From the NCBI GenBank assembly GCA_963969495.1, contig OZ018329.1, forward strand, positions 145,323,521-145,387,520: a DNA stretch of 64,000 bases, written 5' to 3'. Under the pieces are notes generated by a model. It saw only the letters and a program-made list of their open reading frames with translations, was not told where the DNA came from and did not search any database. The stretch is from Ceratothoa steindachneri (lineage: Eukaryota; Arthropoda; Malacostraca; Isopoda; Cymothoidae). Numbering within the stretch: position 1 is the stretch's first letter; every line of letters begins with the position of its first letter. The translations under genes and the position numbers were made by a program. This document shows positions 25,566 to 36,774 of this stretch, one piece after another.

Positions 25566-26944
25566 GCAATGGGAAAGGTTTCTCCTCTCTTTTGGGCTTC
25601 AATTCAAGTTTCCAATCTTTAGGCTCGACTATTTGGGCTATTATTTTTACTTTGAAAGGTTTATTCACGATATCCAACATCTACCCATTCTAGGTTTATT
25701 TTGTAACTTTAAAACAAATATTTTACAAGACGCCCATGAATTTTTTCATAAATTTAAGCACATGAAATTTTCGTCGCTCCTTTTTACTAAACAAGATTTT
25801 TCTCTTCTTCAGAACCTCGGGCGGAATAAGTAAATTGTTATCACCCGTCCTGATAAGGGTACTGGGGTGGTGGTTTTGAATACGACTGATTACATTTCCA
25901 AAATGTCCTAGATTTTGTTAGATAAATCCAAGTTTACTGAAATTATGGAACAACCTTTGACTATCATTCACCGTTTAGAGGACAAAATTAACCGGTTTTT
26001 GAGGAAGCTAAAGTTTTCGGGTGTTCTCAGTGATTCTGTTTACAGTTTTCTGTATGTTTTATCATCTTACTTAGGTCTGTTCTATGAACTACCTAAGATA
26101 CATAAGCCTAGATCCCCTCTTCGTCCCCTTCTTGCTTCTTACACTCTTCCTTCCTTTAAAATTGCTAAGTTTTTAGTCCCTCTGTTAACCACTTTTACTT
26201 CCATTAATAATAGCTTTGATTTTGCTTCGGAAATCGCAAAGTTTGAATCGTCAAGTCCTTTTTTCTTTTCTAGCTTTGACATCACGTCCTTATTTACAAA
26301 TATTCCCCTTCAGGCAACTATAGAGATTATTTTGACTACAGCCTTTCCAGATAGAAATGCCCTATTTAATGGTTTCAGTTTTTCACAATTTTCGCAGTTA
26401 TTGCATCTAGCTGTCAAGGACAACTATTTCACTTTAAAGGAGTGGTTTATCATCAAATTGAAGTTGTTGGAATGGGAAGCCCACTAGGTCCAATATTTGC
26501 AAATATTTTCATGTGTAATTTTGAAGATAAACTCTTCCGTGATTGCCCTTCTCAATTTCGTCCTTTATTCTACAAAAGATACGTTGACGATACCTTTGCG
26601 GTTTTTTCTTCTGGTTCTTGTTCCAAAAGCTTTTCGATTTTATAAACAATTTACACCCTAATATTACTCTCACTCAAGAACATGAGATTAATAATATGTT
26701 GCCATTTCTAGATGTGAATGTCTCTCGTACCCCTTCAGGCATTGAAACGTGTGGTTTTAGAAAACCAACTTTCACAGGGCAGGGTTTAAATTTCTTTAGT
26801 TTCTGTGATTTAACATACAAAACTAGCGCCATTAAAACACTCCTCTTCAGAGGCTTTAATTTGTCTTCCACTTATTTTAGTATTCATTCTGAATTCAAAT
26901 TTTTAAAAGAATACTTTGTCAAAAATGATTACCCTTATCTTTAG
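25566..26944 (+). pseudogene. Penelope-like element reverse transcriptase
   Basis: This is the reverse transcriptase of a Penelope-like retroelement, which copies element RNA into DNA. The N-terminal block runs YYFYFERFIHDIQHLPILGL, then ITRPDKGTGVVVLN with RPDKG at 25846-25860. Next come LFYELPKIHKP near 26080, FSSFDITSLFTNIPL with the motif A aspartate at 26278, GMGSPLGPIFANIFM (motif B, about 26468) and KRYVDDTFAVF with YVDD at 26580-26591. MLPFLDVNVSRT and GFRKPTFTGQGLNFF follow. Stops occur near 25831 and 25908, with frameshifts near 26445 and 26640, so it is inactive. The catalytic aspartates are still present, suggesting modest age. An endonuclease domain follows downstream. Confidence 0.92.
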
Positions 26945-27142
26945 TTGAAAGCTGTATTAGGAAGTTCCTCTTTGGGCTTTAAACCTCTCCACTTTTTTTA
27001 ATGTCCCAAAGGAAATCAGGTATGTCCTATTACCAGACATCATTTTTATGAAATTTTACTATCAAATTAATTTTAAACTTATATTCATTAATAACAAAAA
27101 TATTGGTAATTTCTTTAAAGTGAAGGACAGTATTCCACGCCG

Positions 27143-27460
27143 TTGAGTTCATGCATTGTATATAAATTCATTTGCCCTAGCTGTAAGTTGGGGACCTATA
27201 TAAGAAGCACAGTACGTACTCTTCAGTCGCGTTTTTGTTCTCACATAGGAATTAGCCATAGAACCGGTAAAACATTGAGTAACAAAGAGTTTCTTCCAAC
27301 CGGAAACATGCTATTGATTGTAAAACAGACGTGTCCTTAAATGATTTTTCTGTCTTAAAATTTGCTAAATCTATTTCATCTCTCTGCATTAAAGAATCAC
27401 TCTGTATTAAATACAACCACCCAAATTTAAATGAGGACACGTCGTCCTTTCCTCTGTTTA
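27143..27460 (+). pseudogene. PLE GIY-YIG endonuclease domain
   Basis: CIVYKFICPSCKLGTYIRST, followed by QSRFCSHIGISHRTGK, is the cysteine-bearing GIY-YIG domain that follows the reverse transcriptase in Penelope/Neptune-type elements. It nicks target DNA. The YIG triplet here is YIR, a change at a conserved glycine; the inverted copy at 25303-25565 keeps YIG. A frameshift follows LSNKEF near 27290. The segment 26945-27142, between the two domains, is degraded coding sequence. Confidence 0.88.
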
Positions 27461-27900
27461 TAACTTAACCAAGCTGTATTCATTCTTTGAATTTCTTCCT
27501 ATTTTAGTTTTACCTTTTGTTTGTATTCAATTCTCTATTTTTTCATTGCAATTGTTTAATTTTGTAATATTACGTTTACTTTGTTTGTCCTTAATTGATA
27601 ATATCTCTTTACAAATATTTTGCTGTTCTTTACCTCACTATTTTCTTTGTTCATTAACGTAAAGTTCATTTTATATTTTTAACGTCCTTTTTTGATTTTC
27701 TCTGATCTGTGTTTTTTAACTTTGAACTTGTGCTGTTATTTATGTTTTTAGGCTTAGATTACTCATTTAGAATTTGTTTTTAGTTCTTGAAGATAGGTTT
27801 TGTAATAATCCGAAACATCGGAATTAAAGATGGGACCCGCCTTCTTCGTTTTGTCCTTCTTACTGAATATAAGACTCAAACTTGGTTTAAGAAATCTAGA

Positions 27901-27903
<3 letters not shown>
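27461..27903 (+). mobile_element. PLE 3' untranslated end with hammerhead-like motif
   Basis: A T-rich stretch leads to cttgaagatagg, a loop, then ccgaaacatcgg at about 27787-27822. This is the same stem-plus-GAAAC layout as the other ends. About 80 bases later the element meets (TA)n at 27904. This places the hammerhead-like motif at the 3' end of a coding PLE and supports reading the isolated copies as PLE ends. Confidence 0.65.

Positions 27904-27956
<53 letters not shown>
27904..27956. repeat. (AT)n microsatellite
   Basis: 53 bases of AT abutting the 3' end of the PLE. With the tract at 24988-25068 it brackets the element. Confidence 0.96.
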
Positions 27957-27957
<1 letters not shown>

Positions 27958-28140
27958 TAGAAGAAATAATCCTCATTTCCCCGAAAAATATGTGTTCGAA
28001 AATAAAGTAATATTCATACGGAAATAAAGTAAGACTATATAACCAAGGTATGTCTTAATTAAATCTAGATAAGTACTTTTTGAAATTCTTATATTGTGGC
28101 TTAAAAATAACTTTAATTAAAGATTATTAGAGTAATAGGA

Positions 28141-28329
28141 TCAGAGAGTTGGACTAAGAGGGGTAGGGTAGGGGTAGATGAGGTAATATGGGTAAGAGGA
28201 AGAAGGAGATGAGAGGGTAAGGTAAAATGGAGGTGAAGGGGGAAGAGATGATCACAATTGTTTTGAAGGATCAAAGAGGCTGAAGGCCAACAGCCCGAAG
28301 CTCTGATAGTGAGCACAGCGAAACCAGGG
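28141..28329 (+). mobile_element. purine-rich segment and tandem hammerhead-like PLE end
   Basis: Positions 28141-28255 are almost all A and G on the plus strand. Then come ctgaaggccaacagcccgaag (28280-28300) and, right after, ctctgatagtgagcacagcg plus aaacc (28301-28325). Each resembles a CUGA…stem…GAAA core. The segment ends directly in (TA)n. Assignment to PLE is by analogy with the neighbours. Confidence 0.45.
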
Positions 28330-28348
28330 TTTATATATATATAATATA

Positions 28349-28433
<85 letters not shown>
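28330..28433. repeat. interrupted (TA)n microsatellite
   Basis: TA repeats with a few AA/TT interruptions. The mariner at 28435-29295 interrupts the tract, which resumes at 29296-29306. Confidence 0.95.
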
Positions 28434-28434
28434 G

Positions 28435-29295
28435 CCAGGTGTTTCCAAAAAATTGATATCACTTGAGATGTAAATATCACAGAAACTAAATAGACAATGT
28501 TAAGCAACATAAGACTTATTCTTCCTCAACGATTTCACAAATGTTCAATATGCGCACCACCTGAGACACGGCACACGTCCACTCGGTAGTCCAGCTCCTT
28601 CCAAAAAGGGCTACAGCATGTCTTTGGAACACTCTCCAGTGCGTTAGTGATTCTGTGATTGAGTTCCTCTAGGTTTGCAGGAAAAGGGGAGACATAGACC
28701 AGCCCCTTCACATATCTCCAGTTTCTTCAAGTTTCTCTTGCATATCAACACAAAATTGTTTTCACTTTCGCTTGTCACCTGCCGTTATGGCCTGAACTAG
28801 CTGCAGCTTGTAGGGTTTCATTAGTAAGCGTTTCCTCAGGATGCATCAAACTGTTGTTGGAGTTATCTGGGTTTCCAGACTTGTTTTTCTTATGGACTTC
28901 TTGGGTCTCGAAAAAGTTTTTGGCTAACCCGCTCGACCGGCTCTTCCGATGTTATTGGCCATCCAGATTCTTTGCACTGCAGAAACAGCCTCCCTCTTTG
29001 AATTAGTTTGTGCCATGTCCAAATCTGCCTTGCCATTGTTGACTGTTTAGAGAACTCTCTCACAAATAAACGGTATACAGTCTTGTTCGACTGTCTTCGA
29101 GTATACTCCAACACATTAAACGCCCTTTCAATTCCAGTGAATAGCATTTAGAATACCTGTAAAGATAAAAAACTTAAACATTGAACATGGAATTATGAAC
29201 TGTTTCTACACAGGCTGTTAAATTTAAAATCATTTGAACGGGAACTGGCAAAGTTATTGGATAGCAAAATGATATCAAATTTTTTAAACACCCAG
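28435..29295 (-). mobile_element. internally deleted mariner-like element inside (TA)n
   Basis: The left end is CCAGGTGTTTCC and the right end, inverted, is CTGGGTGTTTAA. Both are followed inward by a matching ttgatatca. On the minus strand the transposase N-terminus is well preserved (29147-28890): an ERAFNVLEYTRRQSNKTVYR-type start, then VREFSKQS and QIWTWHK. After decayed sequence the extreme C-terminus appears (a worn ELDYRVDVCRV-type string, then AYIEHL near 28540). The catalytic core between them is missing. So this is a deletion derivative of about 0.86 kb from a 1.3-kb type. Confidence 0.85.
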
Positions 29296-29309
29296 TATAT
29301 ATATATGAA

Positions 29310-29500
29310 TAGTTGGGCAGCAGAATTTCTTTATAACCTTATTGTTAATTACGGCTGCCAGTTTAAGTGTTAATTATTTCTTTTTCGAGTCTCTCGATTT
29401 ATCTTATATTTCAATTTTGGTCTTGAGATAATCCGTTGATAAGTTCGCCAATAATTGAATAGTATTTGAATTCAGTCCTATTTAAACCCAAAGTTAGGAA
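29310..29500. other. unassigned spacer
   Basis: No feature seen between the (TA)n remnant and the next large (TA)n tract. Confidence 0.4.
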
Positions 29501-29502
29501 GA

Positions 29503-29689
<187 letters not shown>

Positions 29690-30024
29690 AAGTCATGAAC
29701 TCTCCAGATGACATAGAAATTTACTTTGATTAGAGGCTTTTTATATGCATATACCAATCTGATAGAAATATTGAAAAAAATATATTTATTTTTAATATCA
29801 TTTAGTTGTAATTAAAGATGCAATTCATGAATAATAAAAATATATTAGAGCTTAATTGAAAACGTAATTGGGCGGATATCCAGTAATAAATTTTTAATTA
29901 GACTAAATGTAGAAATTAAAGGGGAATTATTTTCTTCGGCCAAATTTAACTGATTAAATTTATTTTTTGCTGAAACAGAAATATATAAATTATGATTATA
30001 TCTTTCATGAAAATTAAGAAAGAA

Positions 30025-30070
30025 CATGAGAGAGATAGAAAGAGAGAGAGAGACAGAGACGGATGGAGGG

Positions 30071-30132
<62 letters not shown>
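30025..30132. repeat. compound (GA)-rich then (TA)n microsatellite
   Basis: GA-rich sequence from about 30025 to 30070 leads into 59 bases of TA (30074-30132). The order mirrors 29503-29684. Confidence 0.93.
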
Positions 30133-30134
<2 letters not shown>

Positions 30135-30170
30135 CACTGTTTCCATCAATCAGGAGTAAGTTAAATGTAC

Positions 30171-30327
30171 AATAAAAAACACTGTCTTGGAGAATAAAGT
30201 TAAATAAAACGGGAATAGTTTCGATATGTAGTTTCCTAAAGGAATGGCTGAAGATGATATGGAAAACTAAATATCGAAACTAGTCCCGTTTTATTAAACT
30301 TTATTCTCCAAGACAGTGTTTTTTATT
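30171..30327. mobile_element. 157-bp foldback made of a PLE-type end and its inverted copy
   Basis: The arms 30171-30235 and 30262-30327 are inverted copies with about three mismatches and one indel over 64 bases. Both start aataaaaaacactgtcttgg when read inward. The right-hand strand reads ctgaagatgata, a loop, tatcgaaactagtc, which has the hammerhead-like layout (one change from CUGAUGA, then a stem, then GAAA). A (TA)n tract lies 38 bases to the left. Confidence 0.85.
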
Positions 30328-30329
30328 CC

Positions 30330-31255
30330 AAGACTGCACAGCTCTCGAGCTGTTCAGGCTTAGTCCGAGTATAAATTAGGTATTGAACCTGTATTTGCTG
30401 CCGATTTAATTTCTGCCAACACTCACTTCAAGTAAGTAATTGCAACCAATAATTCGAACTCCTTTTATTGAGCCTAGTTGCCTTTCATATATTTTCGTTC
30501 ACCGTCTGGTGGTCATCTTAGAGGTGCCCGATGTCCAAGATATCATTGTTAGCAGACGTTCTCTCGACATCGTTCACACGCGCTTGACTCAGGCTGAGAA
30601 GTAAAACCTGAGTTGTTATCTATAATCGTAAAAATTAACAGTAATTAAAATTCAATGTTTTCCAGGAACAATACAGTTCTATAGAGATTAGGACTTAAAT
30701 TCCAATCTATGAAAGGTTTTCTTTCAATAATATTTTTAAAAGAACGAAAAATTATCCAGCACTTCGGGTTAATATGAATGAGTCTGGTAGGTGTAAAAGA
30801 CTAACTGGCATCTATTGTCAAGAGTACAGTACAGGCTACAGTCAAATTGGTATCTGGCTAATGTTTGTTGTGCACGCCTATGTCATTCTTTGATAGCTCT
30901 TATTCTATGCTCACAGATTTATTGACTATCTGACTTTCCGCCTACACTTTATTTGACTCCCTTTGTAGTTGGTAGCATGTTTCTGCTCTATGGATTGCTA
31001 CCCTTCCCCTGCATCGGAGCGTGCTTCCTTCTTACGTATGCTTTTGCGTTTGATCGTTTCTGTTTTGTTGGTTTCGTGTTTTTACTGATTTATTTTGTGT
31101 TTCTTAATGTGACTTAGTTTTAGGCTGAAATTTAATTGCGACGACCTCTGTCCTCTGAGGTATCCGCCAGTAGGGCGCATAAAGAAAAACAAGGTCGGCT
31201 GACGAAAGGTTAGGTGCTCTCACTTCTTCTGATTTATGACTTTACGACCTTCATA
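30330..31255. other. unassigned sequence
   Basis: No gene or repeat recognised. Confidence 0.4.
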
Positions 31256-31280
31256 ACTTCCAATAATTTCCTGACTAACT

Positions 31281-31560
31281 TTAGGAAGATCTTCGCAATT
31301 ATATCATTCGAAAGAAAATGTAAAACAACTTAAGGGTTTTTAATTTCGTTAGAATCGGCCGAATAGTTATAAAGATATTGCCAAATAATTCTCCAGATAA
31401 TCTTTGGAAGACCTTGACAATTATTATATCATTAAAAGGAGAATGTGAAGCATTTTAATTGTTTCAGGTTTCGTTAGAATCGGCCAAATAGTTACAATGT
31501 TATTATCCAAACAAAGAAACGCAAAACGGGTACCGACTGACCGCCAACCGACCGACATAG
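31281..31560. repeat. two diverged ~115-bp direct repeats ending in ACCGAC motifs
   Basis: Both units hold ggaaga-cttcgcaattat-type sequence, then tatcatt, then ttcgttagaatcggcc followed by aatagtta. They start near 31281 and 31402. The second is followed by accgactgaccgccaaccga, a run of ACCG units at 31538-31557. Looks like the tail of a repetitive element. Confidence 0.65.
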
Positions 31561-31619
31561 TGAGATATAGATTCGCCCGCGTCTAGGCTCGCACGCGTCT
31601 ATAAGTCTCTAATCTTCTT

Positions 31620-34600
31620 AATATTTGAGTTACATAAAGGGAATTAACTTGGGTGGAAACTGGGGAAGGTTCAGCTTGTGTATTTCCCCTTCCACTCTCT
31701 ACCTCTTTAAGTGATTACCATCTTTGACTCGTCAATATTGTGCTTTCATATCATTTTTATTCCCCTAAATTTCCTATTGTTTTACAAATCTCATCCATAA
31801 AACCTTCTAACAGAATTTATCTTGTTTCCTTTTTCTTTTATTAATAATTTAAAAATATAAATAAAACTTCGATAAAGAATAGCCCTATTTAATATACGCC
31901 CCGATGTAAACGCATACGTGAGCTTATCCTTCTGCTTTCCATTTCATGGTCACGAGCGATCGCGCCGGTTTCTAAAACAGACGTTACTTACGTCCCTTGA
32001 ATTGACACGGTCTCTTTCTTTTAATGACGCCCAGCGCGTATGTTCACCATTTCTATCCATCTCTCATTATTATCTCTCTAAGTTTGTCTGTTATTTGTCT
32101 TTCCTCGTTGATTTATGCTCTCAGTTGATTTCCAAGTGGATGGAAGAAGGGTGGGGTGTTCTCGGAAAGATTTCTAAAATGTGCCATACATATGTAGATA
32201 AAGAGAAAGAGCCAACTAACCATCAAGATCCACAGGAAAAGAAATAGAGAGAAAGACTTGACATGTACAAAAGACCTACAATAAGATAAAGACAAGGAAA
32301 AATAAGGAAGAGACAAAAGTTATATTAGCAAGAGTGAATATTAGATAATTTTTAATTTCATTTGCGTTAAGGGTTTTTTATCAATCTTTTCTAACTTAAA
32401 AAATATTCAGAAATTATGGCCCTTTCGTTTTCGATCCATGTTTGCCTTTAATCTAAACGAGGAGGAACCTTCTCGCCTTGCAAAGGTTAGAATCTAATAA
32501 ATAAAAGTTAATGCAATTTAAACCTGCAGATATATCCAAGTCACCCCCTCCCCCTCCCTCGTAGAATAACCAAATTTCGTGTAATAGCCATGATCAAAAG
32601 CGATTCTAAAGAATCAACCATACTCCTATATTATATGTAAATGAGCGTTTAAGTGAGGTAGGGTGGCTTGTTGCCAGCAGCCCTTGCTAATGATGCCTAC
32701 AATTTTTACTTGTGATAAGTAGAAGCTTCTTTCTTTGAAGGAATTATAAAAAGCACAAATGCCGTCAGTTTAAAGCGATCCTAATTTAAAACGATAATTG
32801 GGACAGGATTGCTCGGAATGAGCGTTTGATAAGAGAAAGAGAAAAGGAAACAAAAAGAGAGTAAAAGATTGCTACCAAAGAGGCAGATATTTTAAAGCGC
32901 TCATCTGGTGGCTTCACGTGGGTAGATACATCAAAAAGAAAGAATCAATAAAAAACTATATATAAAAACAATCTAGTAAAATATAAATAAATTAATCACA
33001 TAAATAAAATCATAAATAAGCAAACTTAACTACTCTCGTGCAGGCACGATGATAAAACGGCAGCACCCCAACTCGCCACTATACTGGAATATGAACCGCT
33101 CACAAAACTCCACCAGTCTTGCACATTTAACCAAAATGTAGCGTGCAGTCTAAAGGACCAAGCAGGCTTGCATAAAGGTTTGGAGAAGCACTCCATCAGA
33201 TGGCGCTGCCTCTCACAAGTGCGTCCTATTATGAGGTGACAAGAAAATACGAGACAGTGTTGAAGCATTGAGGGATATGTTTTGGGGAAAATTTGGGCCG
33301 CATTGGTACTCAATATTAAAATACCGATCAACCATCTTCTTTGCCATCCAGTCTTTAGGGATGATCTTTACCTTATCATATTATTATAGTGGGAGAAGAA
33401 TTAAACGCACTGTTCAGGTTGATAAATCTGTGTAGCCAGCATGAACGCTTAATCAATGCACTTATTTCCAGAAACGCCTACACAATCAGAAACCAAGCAA
33501 ATTACAAGAATGGCATCCATCGTTCTTACAAAAGCCATGATGTAAGGGTTACTGCTAATTGGAGGGTGTGGAAACCATTATGCCTCAAGGGCACATAAGG
33601 CCCACCTCATTATAGAAGATTCACGTCCGTACCTTGGAAACCTGGTACAGAGCGGAATCTTTTATAATAAGTTGGATATTGCAGCCAGTTCAATCAAAAG
33701 TCAGAAGCAGCGCCCAAGAGAGACTCGCTGGCTTAAAAAAAAAGTTGAGATGGAGCAACATCAAAGCCAAACTTTTCGTCGGACTTGGCACTATCTGTGT
33801 ACACAGGAATGGCTCCGGTCCAACAAGATACATGCTCTGTGAATTGTTAACCCCATAGTCCACTTAACTTTAGTGTGGGTGATTCACCTGGGACTTATTC
33901 ATTGCTATACATCTTCCGGGAACTAAGCTTAGTAATGCCCACAGAGTGTTTCAATCTTACACAACTTCGGCTTTACCTACTCTACGTCTAGCGACTCGTA
34001 CAGGACAGAAGTTTCTCCAGTATTGGCAAGGGCAGGATTCACTCCATTTTGGCTAAGCAGTTGACTGGTATGGCAAATCAATAATAGAGTACCCGCAGAT
34101 GAAAGACCAGTAGGGAGCCGTAGTTATCACGTTGGTGTTGGATGCCAAGAGAAGAGATTTCTCTTTTACCCTTGAGAGTCTTAGGAGATTCTTTTTCCGG
34201 CAAATCTCAACAAGATTATATCCTTCGCCTCTCTAAACAAAATTGGGTCCGCCTTATGGACGGCCAGAATTCACATTGCGAACGAATCCCTAACGCAATG
34301 ATTAGAGGATGCTGGATGCCATCGTTATAATTTACACACTGGACATTGCACCAATAAAGCTTTATCATGAACGGCCTTAGACAGTTTATGGAAATGTGTT
34401 TATGGGCTTGACCCATTATCACAAACCGCCAAGATTTATTACTCTTGTTAAATCGGTAGTAATGATGACATCTCGTGTTAATGGCCCGAATGCCTTCACA
34501 CTATAGCGACACCAGCCTGCGCGCACCAACTCAGGAAGCAATTCTATGTCGAAAGTGACGAAGAGCTTCGGGGCGAGTCTAGAGACCTTTTCTCACTTTC

Positions 34601-35455
34601 ATCTACACTGACTATTCCTTGGTTAGTCATCGTTTTAGTAATGTTTTCCTTGGAGTAATGTACCAGTTCTCTGGCATAGGTAGTTCAAGGTATATGGCAG
34701 GGACATCCTTACAGGTTTGTCATTGAGTGACCGAATATCACTAAGTATGTCACTATGTTTACCATTGAGCAAATTGACAAGGACAAGCTCACGCATAATG
34801 GAGGGGCCTTTGGTCCCATAAGAATAAATCAAACTAGAGGAAGAGGCTGAGAAAGCATCCGTAAAAGAAGGGGAAACGCCCACATTACCGCTCCGACGAG
34901 TGATGGATGGAAAAAACTTAGTCGGCGTCTAGCCTGCAGAATTAGCAGCCGACCAAGAGAGGTTAGAAACATTTGGTAAATAAAGCTGCAAAAAAGGAGC
35001 AAAGTTGACATGTCTAGAAGGAACAATGGTAGCGACGGATAGTCTGAAACAAGATTGAATCTACCGGGGCTTTATTTCTCTTATATATCCCAATTTTACC
35101 ATTTTATCGCTGCATTCTTTCTGAAAATCCAATCACCTAATTTTCTTTGCCTGAGCCAATTTTTGTAGGCTAGCCGCCGCCTAGCTTTAGTTAAATTTTC
35201 CCTCGCTGGGATGGGGGGTTTAGTCACCCCTACCCTTTGTCTGAGGTATGGTAGGCGTATTTAACTTACCTGCTTTCTCCCTCCTCCCCTTTCACTCCTC
35301 CTTCCATATTTATTTATTATGATCCCCCAAAAGGATTCATGTTTAAAATAAAAACAATGCTGCAGCTTACATCTGCTGAGGATTTCGTTTCCTGCCGGCC
35401 ACAACGCCAGCAGATGGGTTTTAAACTGGCCCAAATAGCAGTATAAGGACCTGCA
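31620..35455. other. long unassigned interval
   Basis: ORFs of 60-109 codons are scattered on both strands, for example 31918-32247 plus, 33331-33026 minus and 34883-34635 minus. The base composition of 33.0-35.0 kb is less AT-rich than its surroundings, as in old coding retroelement sequence, but I could not recognise a family. Confidence 0.35.
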
Positions 35456-35460
35456 GGATC

Positions 35461-35557
35461 AAGTAAAGATAATCCCCAAGGTCATTCTAGTAAAGATAAT
35501 CCGCAAGGTCATTCTAGTAAAGATAATCCTCAAGGTCATTCTAGTAAAGATAATCCA
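35461..35557. repeat. 27-bp minisatellite, about 3.5 copies
   Basis: The unit agtaaagataatcc followed by NcaaggtcattctN repeats at a 27-base spacing and is nearly identical between copies. Degenerate agataatc remnants continue to about 35730. Because 27 is a multiple of three it creates a repeating minus-strand ORF (FTRMTLRII), which is not a gene. Confidence 0.92.
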
Positions 35558-36276
35558 TCCGTAAAATGACCAATAAAATAATCCCTTGCCTAAATATCTA
35601 AGTGAAAATAATCTCTCACAAGAATAATCAAATAAAGATAAGCGCTCTTCCAAATGGCCAATTAAAGATAATCACTCCCCTTGATCAAGTGAAGATAATC
35701 CCTCAATATAGTGAGCAATTAAGATAATTGATTTTGGCCTGGTTGGAAAAAGCTTAAATAAGCGTTTAGGAAGATCCATTACAGTCATCTCATCTCAACC
35801 CTTTGGAAAATCTATGGCATAAAATGAAGGTCCACGTCGATATTAGACGTCACCAAAACCGATCATGAGGGAAGTTTTAGAAAAGCGAGTTGGACGAAAT
35901 TTCCCCATAATTATTTTAACAAAGTTAAAAACGATAATATTCGTTGGCAGTGTGTCCATTAAGGATAAAAAAAAGTAATAATATGTATTATTATTTCTCA
36001 AATTACATAGAGTTTTATTTAGTTTTGGGTACAAATATTCGTAAAAGTGTTATTATTCCTTTATTTTTCTATTAAATTTGTTGAAAATCTGTGGGTGCGT
36101 TTATTAAGCATTCGACTCTATGCCTTCAAATTTTCCTATCCCTCAATAAAGGGTTCATGAGCTATGGCGAAAGAATGGGGTATTGGGTAGGGGTATGAAT
36201 GCTTTCTGTAGAAAGTGTATCTCCCACAGATTTTTACTTCCTCTTTCTCCACCATTTTATTTTCAGATCTCTATGA

Positions 36277-36330
36277 TCAATCCTAGACAACGACCTCTAG
36301 CGTATGCTAGGGGTCATTATCTAGGATTGA
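36277..36330. repeat. 54-bp imperfect palindrome
   Basis: The arms begin tcaatcctaga and end ctaggattga. The 27-base arms differ at four positions, all transitions. The right arm is also the first unit of the 30-bp array that follows. Confidence 0.85.
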
Positions 36331-36400
36331 GCTTTTTTCTAGGTCAGTATCTAGAAATTATTTTTTTTAGACCTCATTATTTAGATTGAAATTTTCTAAA
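36311..36400. repeat. 30-bp degenerate minisatellite
   Basis: Three units start at about 36311, 36341 and 36371, each of the form (a)ggtcattatctaggattga plus a T-rich filler. Confidence 0.75.
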
Positions 36401-36679
36401 AAAAATAATAATAATTGATAATAAGACTAAGATAAAAAGATAAAGTAAAAATGCGATTTAGGATTGAATCGATTCGGTTTGAGTGGATTTGAAAATTTCA
36501 GCCATCATATTTCTTGTTTTCATACCTGGGATTAGAATTTAATTTTTTGATACTTTATTTTTATTTAATTGGTTTGTGTAATTTTTTTTTCTTTAATATA
36601 AGTTAGTTTACCTATTATTTTTTAAATATATCTATAGAATTTTTTTGAGTCATCAACTATGCTTGATATTTGGAAGTGG

Positions 36680-36770
36680 CAGGTCATCTTCTAGGATTAA
36701 AATTTCCTCGAGGTCATTAATTATGATTGGTGTTCTCGGAGGTCATATCTATGATTAATCCGATGTCTCC
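36680..36770. repeat. second array of the same ~30-bp minisatellite
   Basis: Three units begin aggtcatcttctaggatt, aggtcattaattatgatt and aggtcatatctatgatt, spaced 29-30 bases apart. They share the aggtcat…tctag core with the 36.3-kb array. Confidence 0.75.
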
Positions 36771-36774
36771 TTGC

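Noticed and set aside
33026..34883. Possible LTR or DIRS-type retroelement in 33-35 kb
   Set aside because: Composition hints at old coding sequence, but no reverse transcriptase, integrase or recombinase motif could be read in any frame.
35459..35653. ORF with repeated FTRMTLRII units that looks like a repeat protein
   Set aside because: Produced by a 27-bp minisatellite whose length is a multiple of three. No start context or homology.
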